DNA of 64,000 nt, from assembly GCA_002633025.1 (NCBI GenBank), contig NMRB01000586.1, positions 129,792 through 193,791 of the forward strand, written 5' to 3'. The DNA is from Notospermus geniculatus (Eukaryota; Nemertea; Pilidiophora; Heteronemertea; Lineidae). This document shows, piece after piece, positions 36,590 to 50,359 of the stretch. The notes beneath the pieces are model-generated. The model saw nothing but the letters and a program-made list of their open reading frames with translations, made no database searches and was not told the origin of the DNA. The position numbers and the translations under genes are program-made. The stretch's first letter is position 1. Every line of letters begins with the position of its first letter.

Positions 36590-37815
36590 ACCTGTGGTGA
36601 GCTTATACAATGGTTGTGCGTCCGTCGTCCGTCGTCGTCGTCCGTCGTCGTCCGTCGTCGTCCGTTAGCAGGGCACGTTTCGTAACCGCTGGGGCTATTG
36701 ATCTGAAACTTGGTACACATATGCCCCTAGGTCATATGACCTATGACACCAAGTTTTGGTCCGATTCGATTCTTGACTTGGCCACCAGGTGGCTAAAACC
36801 AAAAACACAAAAAGTGCAATAACTCCTGAACTAATGACAGGATCACCTCCAAATTTTTATCATAGGTGTATCTAATGAGGGTACATTACATATATAACGG
36901 GTTTTTGATTTGACCTACTTTTCAAGGTCACAGAGGTCAAAGTTCGACAAAAGTAACGAACCTGCCACAGTTCTTCATTATTTCACCGAGCGTCTTCATA
37001 TCTTGCATAAACGTGTATTAGAGGGGTACCTTCAAAATTATGGAGTTTCGGCCCAATCGGACATCCAATATGGCCGCCAGGTGGCGTAACCTGAAAATCT
37101 TCCAAGTGCTATAACTCAGGAACGGCACAACCCAGCATGCTCAAACTTGATATTTACCTCCNNNNNNNNNNNNNNNNNNNNNNNNNNNNNNNNNNNNNNN
37201 NNNNNNNNNNNNNNNNNNNNNNNNNNNNNNNNNNNNNNNNNNNNNNNNNNNNNNNNNNNNNNNNNNNNNNNNNNNNNNNNNNNNNNNNNNNNNNNNNNNN
37301 NNNNNNNNNNNNNNNNNNNNNNNNNNNNNNNNNNNNNNNNNNNNNNNNNNNNNNNNNNNNNNNNNNNNNNNNNNNNNNNNNNNNNNNNNNNNNNNNNNNN
37401 NNNNNNNNNNNNNNNNNNNNNNNNNNNNNNNNNNNNNNNNNNNNNNNNNNNNNNNNNNNNNNNNNNNNNNNNNNNNNNNNNNNNNNNNNNNNNNNNNNNN
37501 NNNNNNNNNNNNNNNNNNNNNNNNNNNNNNNNNNNNNNNNNNNNNNNNNNNNNNNNNNNNNNNNNNNNNNNNNNNNNNNNNNNNNNNNNNNNNNNNNNNN
37601 NNNNNNNNNNNNACACCACTTTTCGGTCCAATTCGATTCTCCGCTTGGCAACCAGGTGGCCAAAACCAAAGCTCAAAGTCCAGTAACTCCTGAACTGTAC
37701 CTTGATTGTCTCCAATTTTTTATCAGGCATGTCAGGTGCATCTAATGAGGATACATGACCCTGGAACATTTCGATTTAACATTTGTCATTTGTTTTTCTG
37801 GTACGTTCACCCAGG
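36590..37815. mobile_element. Dispersed repeat with TAGCTCACCTG end and GTC/CGT microsatellite
   Basis: Starts TTTAGCTCACCTGTGGTGAGC and is followed by GTCCGTCGTCGTC repeats (36620-36665). A block reading ACCAAGTTTTGGTCCGATTC recurs after the gap as ACACCACTTTTCGGTCCAATTC (37613). The right end near CACCCAGGTGAGCAC (37808) mirrors the left. The Ns split it, so the true length is unknown. Confidence 0.6.
37162..37612. other. Assembly gap (451 Ns)
   Basis: All positions are N. Open frames running through it have no meaning. A single further n is at 55535. Confidence 1.
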
Positions 37816-38677
37816 TGAGCACATGGTCCATGGACCATTTCATTCGTATTTGCATGCGCAAATGCATTTTCTTAACAAACACAGCTTGATGGGACGATTT
37901 CTGGCGACCAGCAGGTGCACAAATCGGCAGATCTATAGCTGATCAGCAGTTCAGCTGGTGACAGCTAGATCGGCCCTATTTTCCCAGCTGGCCAGGGACA
38001 CCTTCGGCAGCCTGATACAGTTTGATTACCTGAAGTACAAAATCCAGGGACAACATCGGCATTCCAAATCCAAGACACAGTTTGAATCCAGAGATTACAG
38101 AATCCAGGGACACTTGGTAGTCTGCAAGCACAAAATCCAGGGGGAACTTCTGGCCAATCAAAACTGAAAACCATTTTTTTTTCTATTATTCACTACTTTA
38201 TGATGACAATTATACAATCGTTACCAGATTTTGATGAGTTGGTAAATGAATACATAAAATACCAAGAAATAAAATGAAGAGAATGAAACTAAATGATTCT
38301 CGACAGGACGTCATTCCTATCCACTCAATTTTTGCCATTTTCACAAAAAGTTTGCCACTCATTCTGAAAACTTCAATTGAAAATTTACTAGAAAATGCTG
38401 CAGTACACTGTTAGTCGAATATGAAGCCATCCACTATCCTGTCCTTAACACTTAACATGCTCAAGGGGCGACCTCAACACTGCTGCTGTAATGGACAAAT
38501 TTGTCAAAATGACCGATTTCCAGTAAAATCTCAATTGAAATATCCCAACACACGGAATCAAAAAATAGACACAAACTGTCAGCACATTGCAAAGAAACAC
38601 ATACCATCACAGGGTGTGTCACAATTGACCAGCAGGTTTTTCAGAACCCAGCATTAATTTCAAAGTTGCGTAAACTA

Positions 38678-38778
38678 TCGCCTGAAATCACAATATCGCC
38701 CGATATTACAATATCGCTTGATATCACAATATCGCCCGATATCACAATATCGCCCGATATCACAATATCGCCCAAAAG
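38678..38778. repeat. 18 bp satellite (ATATCACAATATCGCCCG)
   Basis: About five and a half direct copies of an 18 bp AT-rich unit, with single changes among copies. Confidence 0.9.
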
Positions 38779-39154
38779 GGAAACTGGTCAACTATGACAT
38801 CACCCTGTAATGCATTCAAAGTTCTTGATTAAAATGGACAGTATCACACCATGGGGGGGGGGGGATCCATGACTTTTCGCAAGAAATGAAAGTGACTTAA
38901 CATAGCAATATATACAAATTATATACAGAATTAAATGAAGTCAGTGGAAATCTCTGACCGATGCTTGGGAAGTCTGTCCATGGATATTATTTTGGGGGAG
39001 ACACAGTGTTCCTTCGCAAAACAATTACTGTCACTTTGAAGAATATGATGATTTTTTAAAAACAATATCTGAGGATGAAACAGTCTGACATTCTCCAAAG
39101 ATACTGGGTGGCTTTATGTCAAAGATGGGACCTGAGTGCCAGGAGAAAATCCAG

Positions 39155-39325
39155 GCGCGGATCCAGGGGGCGCACCTGGCACGCGGCCCCTTTTTGGCCA
39201 ACAAATCTATAAAACTGACCATGAAATTCTGGAATTTGGAGCAAATCATTGAAATTCAAGGCAAATTTAAAGTTTCTAGCACAGTGTGCCCCCTCTTTTC
39301 ACAAATCGTGGATCCGCCCCTGAAA
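39155..39325. mobile_element. MITE, family D (GCGGATCCAGG ends)
   Basis: Left GGCGCGGATCCAGGGGGCG and right GTGGATCCGCCCCTGA are inverted. The interior TTGGAGCAAATCATTGAAAT is shared with the copies at 52590-52750 and 58372-58548. Confidence 0.8.
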
Positions 39326-39428
39326 TCGGCACTGTCCGAGTCACTCTGTCGGATGAAGATGGGTTTGACTGGGACGAACCCGGAACCTCAGAGGCGACAG
39401 TTGCCGATGTTTCAACTACACCAGTTTA

Positions 39429-39986
39429 GGGATCGTCTCCAAAATACAAACGTTTGGAATTCGTTGAAACGAATTTAAAACCACTTTCCATAAACGAAAT
39501 TGAAACGCAAAAATTCGTTTGAGAACTGCTTGAAAAACGTTTGACATGGCCCGCATTTTCGTTGCTATTTCGTTTGATCCGTTTGATTTCTTCAGAGAAA
39601 CGTTTTAGAATTTTGTCGAGCGAGACAAACGTTCCAATGCGTTTCAAACGAACAACGTTTTTTTCCAAGCACAAGAAACGTTTGTGCATTTCGTTTGACA
39701 TGAAAACATTTTGCATTCTGATCGGCGCTAAAAACGTTTGAATTTCATTCGGTGCATGAAACGTTTCATTTTCGTTGGGAACAAAAACGTTTGCACTTCG
39801 TTGCGGAATTCGTTTGGTACTTTCCGTTTGGTTTTCGTTTGGGGAGAATTCGTTTCAAAACCGTTTGGAAAATCGTTGGAAAATCACTTCAGTTTCGTTG
39901 GAGTATAAAAATTCCAAACGATTTTCAAACGATATTGACATACGTTTGAAACGCGTTTGAAACGAAAACAATTTGGAGACGATCCC
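39429..39986. mobile_element. 558 bp TIR element packed with AAACG/CGTTT
   Basis: Terminal repeats GGGATCGTCTCCAAA and TTTGGAGACGATCCC are perfect, flanked by TTA on both sides (39426-39428 and 39987-39989). The interior contains dozens of AAACG or CGTTT pentamers in both orientations. A TTA duplication suggests PIF/Harbinger; no transposase is present. Confidence 0.85.
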
Positions 39987-41808
39987 TTAGTGAAGTATCG
40001 GTCACAAATTTCCACTGAAAACTCTAGAGTAACCAAAGTGAGATTACTACAATGCAAAGTTACTGTAAAACAAAATATTTACGGTATTAGTGCATGGCCA
40101 TGTGTTACATCAGAATCTCATTAGATTAAACGTGACCCCATACCGTCTAATTATAATAACATAAAGTATTCCGTCGCTACGGCTAGAGTTTGATGGAGAA
40201 GCATTAACCTTTTCACTGCCAGGTGCTATTTCATTACAACAGTAAAATGCTGGAAACAACGGAAACTGTGTCATGTAGGTATTCATTGGTAATGTACTCC
40301 GTGAGAGCTTTCCAATGAATTTTTTGTCCATATCCTGAAATTTTGACAGAATGCACCCTGGCAGGGAAAGGGACGTTGAAAGAAATACACGGATTGCATT
40401 GAATTATTGAAGTGAAAATGAAATTGGCATTCATATGGTCAAAACAACCGACATTAGCTTTCATTTCCAGTGTATAGGCCTAGTCCTCTAATTCGGTCAA
40501 CTCATGGTGGCTGGTGAAGGGATATAAAAGTTTCTACCAAGGCCACACAGATTAGTTTTTTTTGTTGAACAGCCAAAATGGTGCGGAATGATCTCAGGAC
40601 ACAGTTCCTACAGACATCTCATCTTCTGATGACATTATTCGATCAAACTTAAACTGTGCAGACCCACGAATTCGAGAATCGTCTATATATGGAAGAACTG
40701 ATTTGATTTTTGCCACCAAAATCCCTCAGTTCTCCCAGGATTGATAACACAGCCGTAAGATGGAATTGAAACGTTCCAAATATACTCAACTTGGAGTAAT
40801 CAACATTGGACATGTTTCAGGTTTTGGAGCGCAACGTAAAGAGTACCCAGTACTCAAAGTTCGCAATCTTGAGTACCAGATACTCAGCATTCAATTTCAA
40901 TTTCGCATACTCAGAAATGAGTATTGAATTTGTCACCTATTCAGTATTACGAAATTCAGTAACTAGGTCGCATAAACGTCACATGGACAGATGACGCAAA
41001 TATATGGAACTTGATACGGTTAAAACGTCAATAGTTGTGAAATTCAGTGTCAATAGTTGTGAAATTCAGTGTCGTATGACATGATAATGATAGAAATTAG
41101 GTCAGTCGAGATAAGTTTGACCCAGAGGTCCATGGACACGGCAAAATTCAAGGGCTATCTTGCTGGATATGAACCAACTAGTACAGTTTAGAAAATTCTT
41201 CAGGTTAATCAGCAATGACTATTTTCTTGCACAGAAATAGAGTTCTGCCTTCCAATGGTGAAAGGCACCATCTCTACTCGACCAGTGGGAGCATGGTTGG
41301 TTGAAGTAAGAGCTAAACTCAATACTGCCATGTACTTGGTAATATAAGATAGGGCCACTACTACAGTTGGCCATACCCCCACTGATGACAAGCGGAGACA
41401 CTGCCTTTCACCACCAGAGGGCAGAGTTGTTGTTGCTGTTTTTAGAATTCCCCCCGCACGTTGAAATAAAGTGGCCTCACGTTACAACATTTCAGGAAGA
41501 GCTGGCCAGTCCGATGTCATGTTCATGCTGGTACGTAGCCAACCAGAACTGGCAAAATTCCTGCAAATGTAACTCTGAGGTGCCGACTTTTGGAACAGCC
41601 AGCTATTAAAGTTCGTCGATAGATACTCAAAATACAGTCGGGCCAAGTGGCCAGTTGAGGCAAAGTCCCAAAATTTGTCTGTGTAATTTTCTTATAGCAT
41701 GTGAAATACAAGTCTGCATGAACAGCAAGGCCAACATTATTTTTCAAAGACAATTTTAGCGTCAACTTGACTTGTGCCAGGGGAACTCATTGGCTGCTGC
41801 TGCTGCTG

Positions 41809-42078
41809 CTGCTACTGTTGTTGCTGGTTGCCGCGCTCAGCCGAAGTCGAATAGAAAACGACCTGGCACTTACATGGCATCTCACCCATACAGCTTCTCA
41901 CTAAACTCAACTTTGGCAATACAAGGTTGTCTCCATGGAAACTGAGCCTCATGGTCGGACTCGATGCCTTGTTGCTACTGGTGCTGTTGTTGCTGGTTGC
42001 TGCGCTCAGCCGAAGTCGAATAGAAAACGATCCGGCACATACACGGCATCTCACCCATATAGCTTCTCACTAAACTAA
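41809..42078. repeat. Direct duplication, about 177 bp apart
   Basis: The block from GTTGTTGCTGGTTGC through AAGTCGAATAGAAAACGA to AGCTTCTCACTAAACT occurs at 41815-41912 and again at 41989-42076, with scattered substitutions. A CTG-type microsatellite (41795-41820) precedes it. Confidence 0.8.
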
Positions 42079-42289
42079 AGGGGCTGTTCGTTTTCGTCAC
42101 TTGAGGAATCTGAGTTGTGATCCTTGGGAAAACGGAAGAAGCTATGCACTTGCAAATCGCAGGGATTATTTCTTGTGCTGTACAGAATAATCACTGCAAT
42201 TTGCAGCTTAATAGCTTTCTCCACTTTCTCAAGGATCACAACTCATATTCTTCAATTGATGAAAACGAACAGTCCCTTTCGGCAACACA

Positions 42290-43130
42290 AGGTCATCTCC
42301 ACGGAAACCAAGCCTCACGGTCGTACTCAGTCTTGTTGCTATGGAAAAGACTATTGTTGTCGCCGTCATCATCAAGAAATACATGCCACGATGCTCCAAT
42401 AAAGCAGAGGGCACTGATCATCTTCTTGATCAATGTTTGTTTTCTTCTTTTTCTTCCTCTTCCTCTTCTTCGGCAGCTTGGAAACAAGCCTCAGTGCTTT
42501 AACAAAGCAAAGGGTGAAAATTGTCGTCATCTTCATCGTTGTCGTCATCAATAAATAATGCCACGTTGCTCTAAGAAAGCAGAGGGCACGGATTATCTTC
42601 TTGATCAATGTTTTTTTGCCTTTCCTCTTTTCTTCTTCCTCTTCCTTTCAGAAGCAAGCCTCAGTGCTTCAACAAAGCAAAGGGTGAAAATTGTTGTCAT
42701 CATCTTCATCATTGCTGACATCATCATCACGAAATAACGCCACGATGCTCCAATAAAACAAAGGGCACTCATCATCTTCGTGATGACTAATGTTTTTTTC
42801 TTCCTCTTCTTCTTGTCTTCTTCTTCTTCCTCTAAGGAGCAAGCCTCAGAGCTTTAACAAAGCAAAGGGTGAAAATTGTCGTCGTCATCTTCATAGATCA
42901 TCTTCACGACGATTAATGTTGGTGGTGGTGGTGGTGCTCTTCTTCTTGGCCTCTTCTTCTTCAAGTCTTCTAAGGAACAAGCCTCAGTGCTTTAACAAAG
43001 CAGAGGGTGAAAATTGTCGTCGTCATCTTCTTCATCATCGTTTAGAAATACACGCCACATTGCTCTAAGAAAGCAGAGGGCAGAGGTCATCTTCTCGACG
43101 ATCTTTTGTGTTTCTCCTCCTCCTCATCTT
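42290..43130. repeat. Minisatellite of 140-185 bp units, TTC/ATC-rich
   Basis: Four clear units start with AAGCAAGCCTCAGTGCTT or variants at about 42484, 42655, 42840 and 42979, each followed by AACAAAGCAAAGGGTGAAAA and a run of TCATC/TTC trinucleotides. The first part (42290-42420) is a more diverged unit. Confidence 0.8.
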
Positions 43131-44179
43131 CCTCCTCCTCGTGTTCCTCTGTTACAGCCTGTTTCCACTAAAATGGATTCCGTCATGGTTTGCAGCACGG
43201 GATGCAGTTTGACTTTTCAAAGGTTTTTCTAGAATCCTCCGATGTCATAACAGCACATGGCCTGTTAATAGTCGACTTTACCGCCGTTAGAGACTGCCTG
43301 TTAGCGGTCCTAGAACGCCGCAAAATTTGACGTCAGATGTAAACCATGGCATCCACGTCATTATGAATGACGTCGTGGCGTGCACTTCTCTGTGACGTCA
43401 CATTCCATGACGTTCTAGGACCGCTAACTGGTGGCAGCCTCTGACGGCAGGGAAGTCAGTCATTATTGTAGTCACTGCGAAAACTGCACCATTTGTTGCA
43501 AACCGCATGGAAACCACTTTAGTAGAAACAGGCCTTTAGCAAGTCACAGTGCTCTATGAAAGCAAAGGACGAAAATTCATCATCAGCATCATCATCATCA
43601 CTGTCATCATCTTCATCATCAGACACGCCCCACATTGCTCTAACAAAGCAAAGAGGGCCGAGGACCTTGTCCTCAAAAACCCCACAATACCCTAACAAGG
43701 TATAGGGGAAATGGGCAAAGCACTGGAATTCCAGAACTAGATTTCTAAAATTCAGGTGCAATGCCCCACAATTTCTGTGCAAGAAAAGTAGTCAAGCCTG
43801 AAATTGAAAATAGGCAACGGGTCACGGACAGTGTCCGGCGTCAAAACCATAATTGTCCGTCACAAGCCGTAATACGCCTGCTAATTTGTCTAACTCATTG
43901 TGGGTCTAGTGGTCATTTCTTGGGGCGTTCCCGCCTGTTGACTTACGTGCTGTCTGCTTCGTACGAGCCATCTTGTTCAAATGGTATAATATGTGGTATA
44001 CATTTTTAGTCAGGGTGTAAAAAGTTGTAATATGCAAAATATTTTCGTAAAATCAGAAAGTTTAAAGGATTCAAAATATCAATGGATAAAATGATCACAA
44101 CCCATCCAAATATTAAAGGGAAAATACCTCTCAGAATCAAAGATAAGGGATGTCAGTTTGGAATTCTGGGTGTTTTTTA

Positions 44180-44390
44180 CCAACTCGTGTGCCCCCAGTG
44201 TCCAGCAGATGACATCTTCTGTCCTTTCTCACATCCTGTGATGTAAAATGAAAAATATTTGAAGAAAGGTTGTTCCTATCAACCATCTGAAGAATATTTC
44301 TCCAAATTTTTTCCAATTTATTGCCAAGGCGTTTAGAAAACTTCAACAGAAGATACCGTCTGCTCAAACCTGGGGGCAGATGAGTTTTAA
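44180..44390. mobile_element. TIR element, family A
   Basis: Starts CAACTCGTGTGCCCCCAG and ends CTGGGGGCAGATGAGTT. It lies 370 bp downstream of the antizyme stop codon and may fall in the 3' UTR. Confidence 0.8.
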
Positions 44391-44756
44391 AACTCTTGAT
44401 GGTTACACTCAAAGTGGAATATTTCTCTGCAACTTGCTGTTTTGTCAACATGCAGCTAAAAGGACTTCAAAAGTCAGCAAATCGAAATGCAAATTGTCAA
44501 ATCCTATAGACTGGAGCACATGTATGGCTCCCCTATAGGTCTATAAAATCGTTGTTTCAATATTCGTTCCTTTTCGCTTGAGGTCGAACGGTCCATAAGC
44601 TTTAAACTCCGTTTCATTTTCCTTGAGCTTCAAGTCGAATAGTTCACAAGTTGAATTTTTCTCTTCTTTTTTTCGTGGGAGGAAGATCCCCGTATGTGTA
44701 GGCCCCTTGTCTTCATTTTCTCCTACGCGACGTCCACGCACTTGGTTCCCGTACCG

Positions 44757-47299
44757 CTACTCGATGACCGATGCCATAAACATCAGTTCAGGAGAGCGTG
44801 GGATGATCGGGTTGCCAGGGGCAACCGGTACGAATCCCAGGAACATGAACATCCGCACGAGAGACGCTGAAATTGGAAACATTAAGAACTGTAAACCCTG
44901 TTTAAAACAGCCAAGTTTTTGTTCAAATTTTCTGAACCAGTGGGAGTCGAACCAGAAACCTCAATGTGGCAATGTTTCTACTGCACCACTCTGACCTGCC
45001 TTCGGCGATCTGTTGCCACGGCAACCTACCTCGATCCGTGCGATCTTTCTTGAAGCAAATAATGACGTGAGAGCAGTGAAGTTCCTCTTCTGCGTATTCC
45101 AGGAGTGAGACGAAACTGGAGAAAAAAACAAAGTCATTAAACACAGGCCTTTATATTCCCCCAAATTAACGACGTTTAACGTTGGAGCCCAAATTAAGGG
45201 CACCCAAATTTGAGTCTTGGTTTACATTTAAATGGGAATCTCAGATGCCTGGAAATGGCGTCTTTTATCTTCTATTTTCAAAAAAATTTCTAACGAGGGG
45301 GGAACACCCCCTTGCGCTCCTCCCTGACTGCGCCTTCGGTGCTCTGATGGGGCATTTGGCCCCATACCACCGTAAACAGACATAGCCCAAATTAGGGAAT
45401 ATAAAGGCCTGTAAAAAACATGTTAAAAATATCTGACGGGAAAGTTAACGATAACCTGAATCAATGACCTCTTTATTAGGGATCAGACACTAGTTGATCA
45501 TTCTTATTATGTTGACCTCTACACCCTCGATCCCTGGGCCCCACTCTGGTCGAAATCCTGGACACGCGCCTGGGTGAGGTACGCATTGAAACCCAACTGA
45601 ACTCCAGTGAGAAAGCTCTCATAAAGAGGGAAGTCCACTCCCCACAAGTATGTCAGTATTCATAAGTAATCTAACATGGCAAACTGACAATCATTGTATT
45701 CTAGGTTTTTAGACCAAATCTGTTGTCAATTATTCCATAATGACTCAATGTGGGAGTTGAGTGACAAAGTGACCCATTTTTTAGCAATTAAGAGCATTAC
45801 ACAAGAACAAGTTATTTATGACCATTGTTCTCAATTCTTCTGAAGGAAATACTTACAGACCTATATTCTTGAGTGCTGTATTGACAAGGAACTGTTCTGG
45901 GTCCCCTTGTTGAAGAAACAATGGGACCCAAGCACAAAAAGGCAAAATGCCTGGGACAGAACCTTCACGTTCGTAGTCTCTACACAAAATCAATGACCAT
46001 CCTCCAAGTCCAATGGGGATGGATAGGCCTACACCATTCAGTAAGGCTCCCTCTAAGTTCAATTCCAGTGCCCTCTCTGTTTTCATCAGGCAAACCAACC
46101 CAGCTCTCATAGTCATAAACATCGTTGAGTTCTGATTTCTCCCAGCATGTCTTGAATACTGGTCACCAATAGAAAAGCCACTTCACTCTTGTGATCAGTA
46201 GGAGCATGGTTGGTTGAAGTAACAGCCTACCTTTTACTGCCAAGTACACTCTTCTGTACAGTATAGCTATTACTTCAAGTAAGCACCTTCCCACTGTTCA
46301 CAAGAGCACTTACTGCCAGAATCATAGCCTACCTCTCCTTTGAGCCCTCGGGCAGTATTCCGCTCGGGACTTCCACATAGAGCCGTCCGCCCATGACATA
46401 CGTGTTCCAAGAGACTTCAATGCCATCCGCCAAGTTCACCGCAATGCACAGGTTCGAGGCATCTTGTGCATTCTTCCACACCAATTCGCTTGCGTTGTCC
46501 AAGTAGACGTTTTCGAACGCAAGTGAATTGGTGGTGACAGGGGGCGCTTTTAAAACCCCCAGGCTGTTGCCCTCTGTCGGAGACGACACGTTGACAGCCC
46601 GGGGAACATCAGGAACACTGCCGAGGCCCTGTACCCAGACGTATAAAATACCTCTTGACAACCCTGCAATATGAACATTTACATGTACATGTAAGACTGA
46701 AGAGACATTTGACGCAGACCTAGCCCTACGCCACACAAGTTATGTAACACTTCACTTTTTTCAGCCAGCTGACTCGGACCGAGGCGAATTTTAAAGAATA
46801 TTTGCTTGAAAACAAAAAATCGGAATTAAACAGACCATAATGACAGAAGTACAGCATAACAGTTAACACAGCACCTCTGTAGAGAAATACCCTACAGAGC
46901 CAACAACAAAAACTGAAATAGAAATTGGACCATGCAGTCCCTTTAACACTGTGACGTCATCATTCCCGTCGATGTCATCCGAAGCATGGGGCCAATTTCA
47001 AACAACTATTCCGGCGCAACAAAACCAATGACCGGAGTGAAAATAGGCTCCATATCCACATAATTATGTATATTTTTCATTTATTCCATTATCATGCGAA
47101 TTGAGGCTGTATATTCCAATTTATTGAACAAAGAATGAAATGAATTTTCGATGCGTCACAAACATGGCCGCTCTCTCTTTTGTGAAACCACAACTTACAT
47201 GTTACTACTACTTATAGACGGCATTGCTTCTTTAGTCTCTTTTTCTTCCGGCCCAAAGTTTTCTATACTATGTATTGCCTTTGAGGCACTTAAGAACAT
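44757..47299 (-). CDS. OAZ1: Ornithine decarboxylase antizyme, +1 frameshift
   Basis: Antizyme binds ornithine decarboxylase, directs it to the proteasome and lowers polyamine uptake. Coding exons: 47199-47299, 46333-46663, 45030-45115, 44757-44866. ORF1 starts at the ATG at 47297-47299 and reads to GTGPRQCS, then UGA at 46609-46611 (human ORF1 ends GPGPRWCS). The site is UCC-UGA-U, the conserved antizyme slippery stop. Reading in +1 from GAT (46610) gives the main chain: [20 protein letters not shown] (human GGSLYIEIPGGALPEGSKDS), [20 protein letters not shown] and [20 protein letters not shown], ending ASVIE. Total 208 residues with one base skipped. Polyamines promote this shift in all known antizymes. 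The symbol is the family name; the vertebrate paralogue is not implied. An upstream possible start, MPSISSSN, lies in exon 1. Confidence 0.95.
45145..45414. mobile_element. TIR element, family E
   Basis: Ends AGGCCTTTATATTCCCCC and GGGAATATAAAGGCCTG are inverted. It sits in an antizyme intron, 30 bp upstream of the acceptor at 45115. Confidence 0.75.
46606..46617 (-). promoter_or_regulatory. Programmed +1 ribosomal frameshift site
   Basis: On the minus strand it reads TGT TCC TGA TGT. TCC-TGA is the end of ORF1 and decoding continues at GAT. The surrounding frames confirm it: the upstream frame stops here and the downstream family homology is in +1. I did not test for the 3' pseudoknot. Confidence 0.92.
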
Positions 47300-47616
47300 A
47301 ACTAAACTCGGTCGCACTCCTCTGCGAATCCGCTCGAAACACAAAGTTAAGAAATACTTTTTGTCGTCACTCTGAAATCTTCCTCCTGTCTGCGCGAATG
47401 GTCGAATGTCACTTCCGAACTTTACCGAAGTCTTACGGACTTTTATTTACGAATTTTTAAAACAATGTCAACAAAGAAAATTTAGTCTATCAAAGCCAAA
47501 TAATATTTGAACGATTTTGATTAACACAGTATACAAAATTGGTACTTTGTTGTTGAGAAATTGAATTTTCATTAAAATTGAATTTCATATTTCCCATGAG
47601 GCTGTGGGAATCCAAG
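47300..47616. promoter_or_regulatory. Probable bidirectional promoter, antizyme / dynactin 6
   Basis: Only 317 bp separate the two divergent start codons. I see no TATA box at the expected place for either gene. Both are broadly expressed genes in other animals, which fits a shared housekeeping-type promoter. This is inference from spacing. Confidence 0.5.

Positions 47617-50359
<2,743 letters not shown>

Larger units (their letters stand above)
34704..44756. other. Gene-poor repeat block with assembly gap
   Basis: About 10 kb between the SelW-like gene and antizyme. I see no exon of a known family. It holds a long-TIR element (35505-36206), a dispersed repeat interrupted by the N gap (36590-37815), an 18 bp satellite (38678-38778), family D (39155-39325), a CGTTT-rich element (39429-39986), duplicated blocks (41809-42078), family C (42077-42279), a minisatellite (42290-43130) and family A (44180-44390). 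Confidence 0.65.

Noticed and set aside
36620-36665. Short GTC/CGT array considered as a CRISPR-like or coding repeat
   Set aside because: It is a plain trinucleotide microsatellite inside a dispersed element in an animal genome.
37116-37769. Open frames of about 200 codons over 37116-37769
   Set aside because: They run through Ns and have no meaning.
45853-46122. Possible extra antizyme exon
   Set aside because: A frame with a donor-like end is present, but exons 46333-46663 and 45030-45115 join directly in frame and match the family across the junction.
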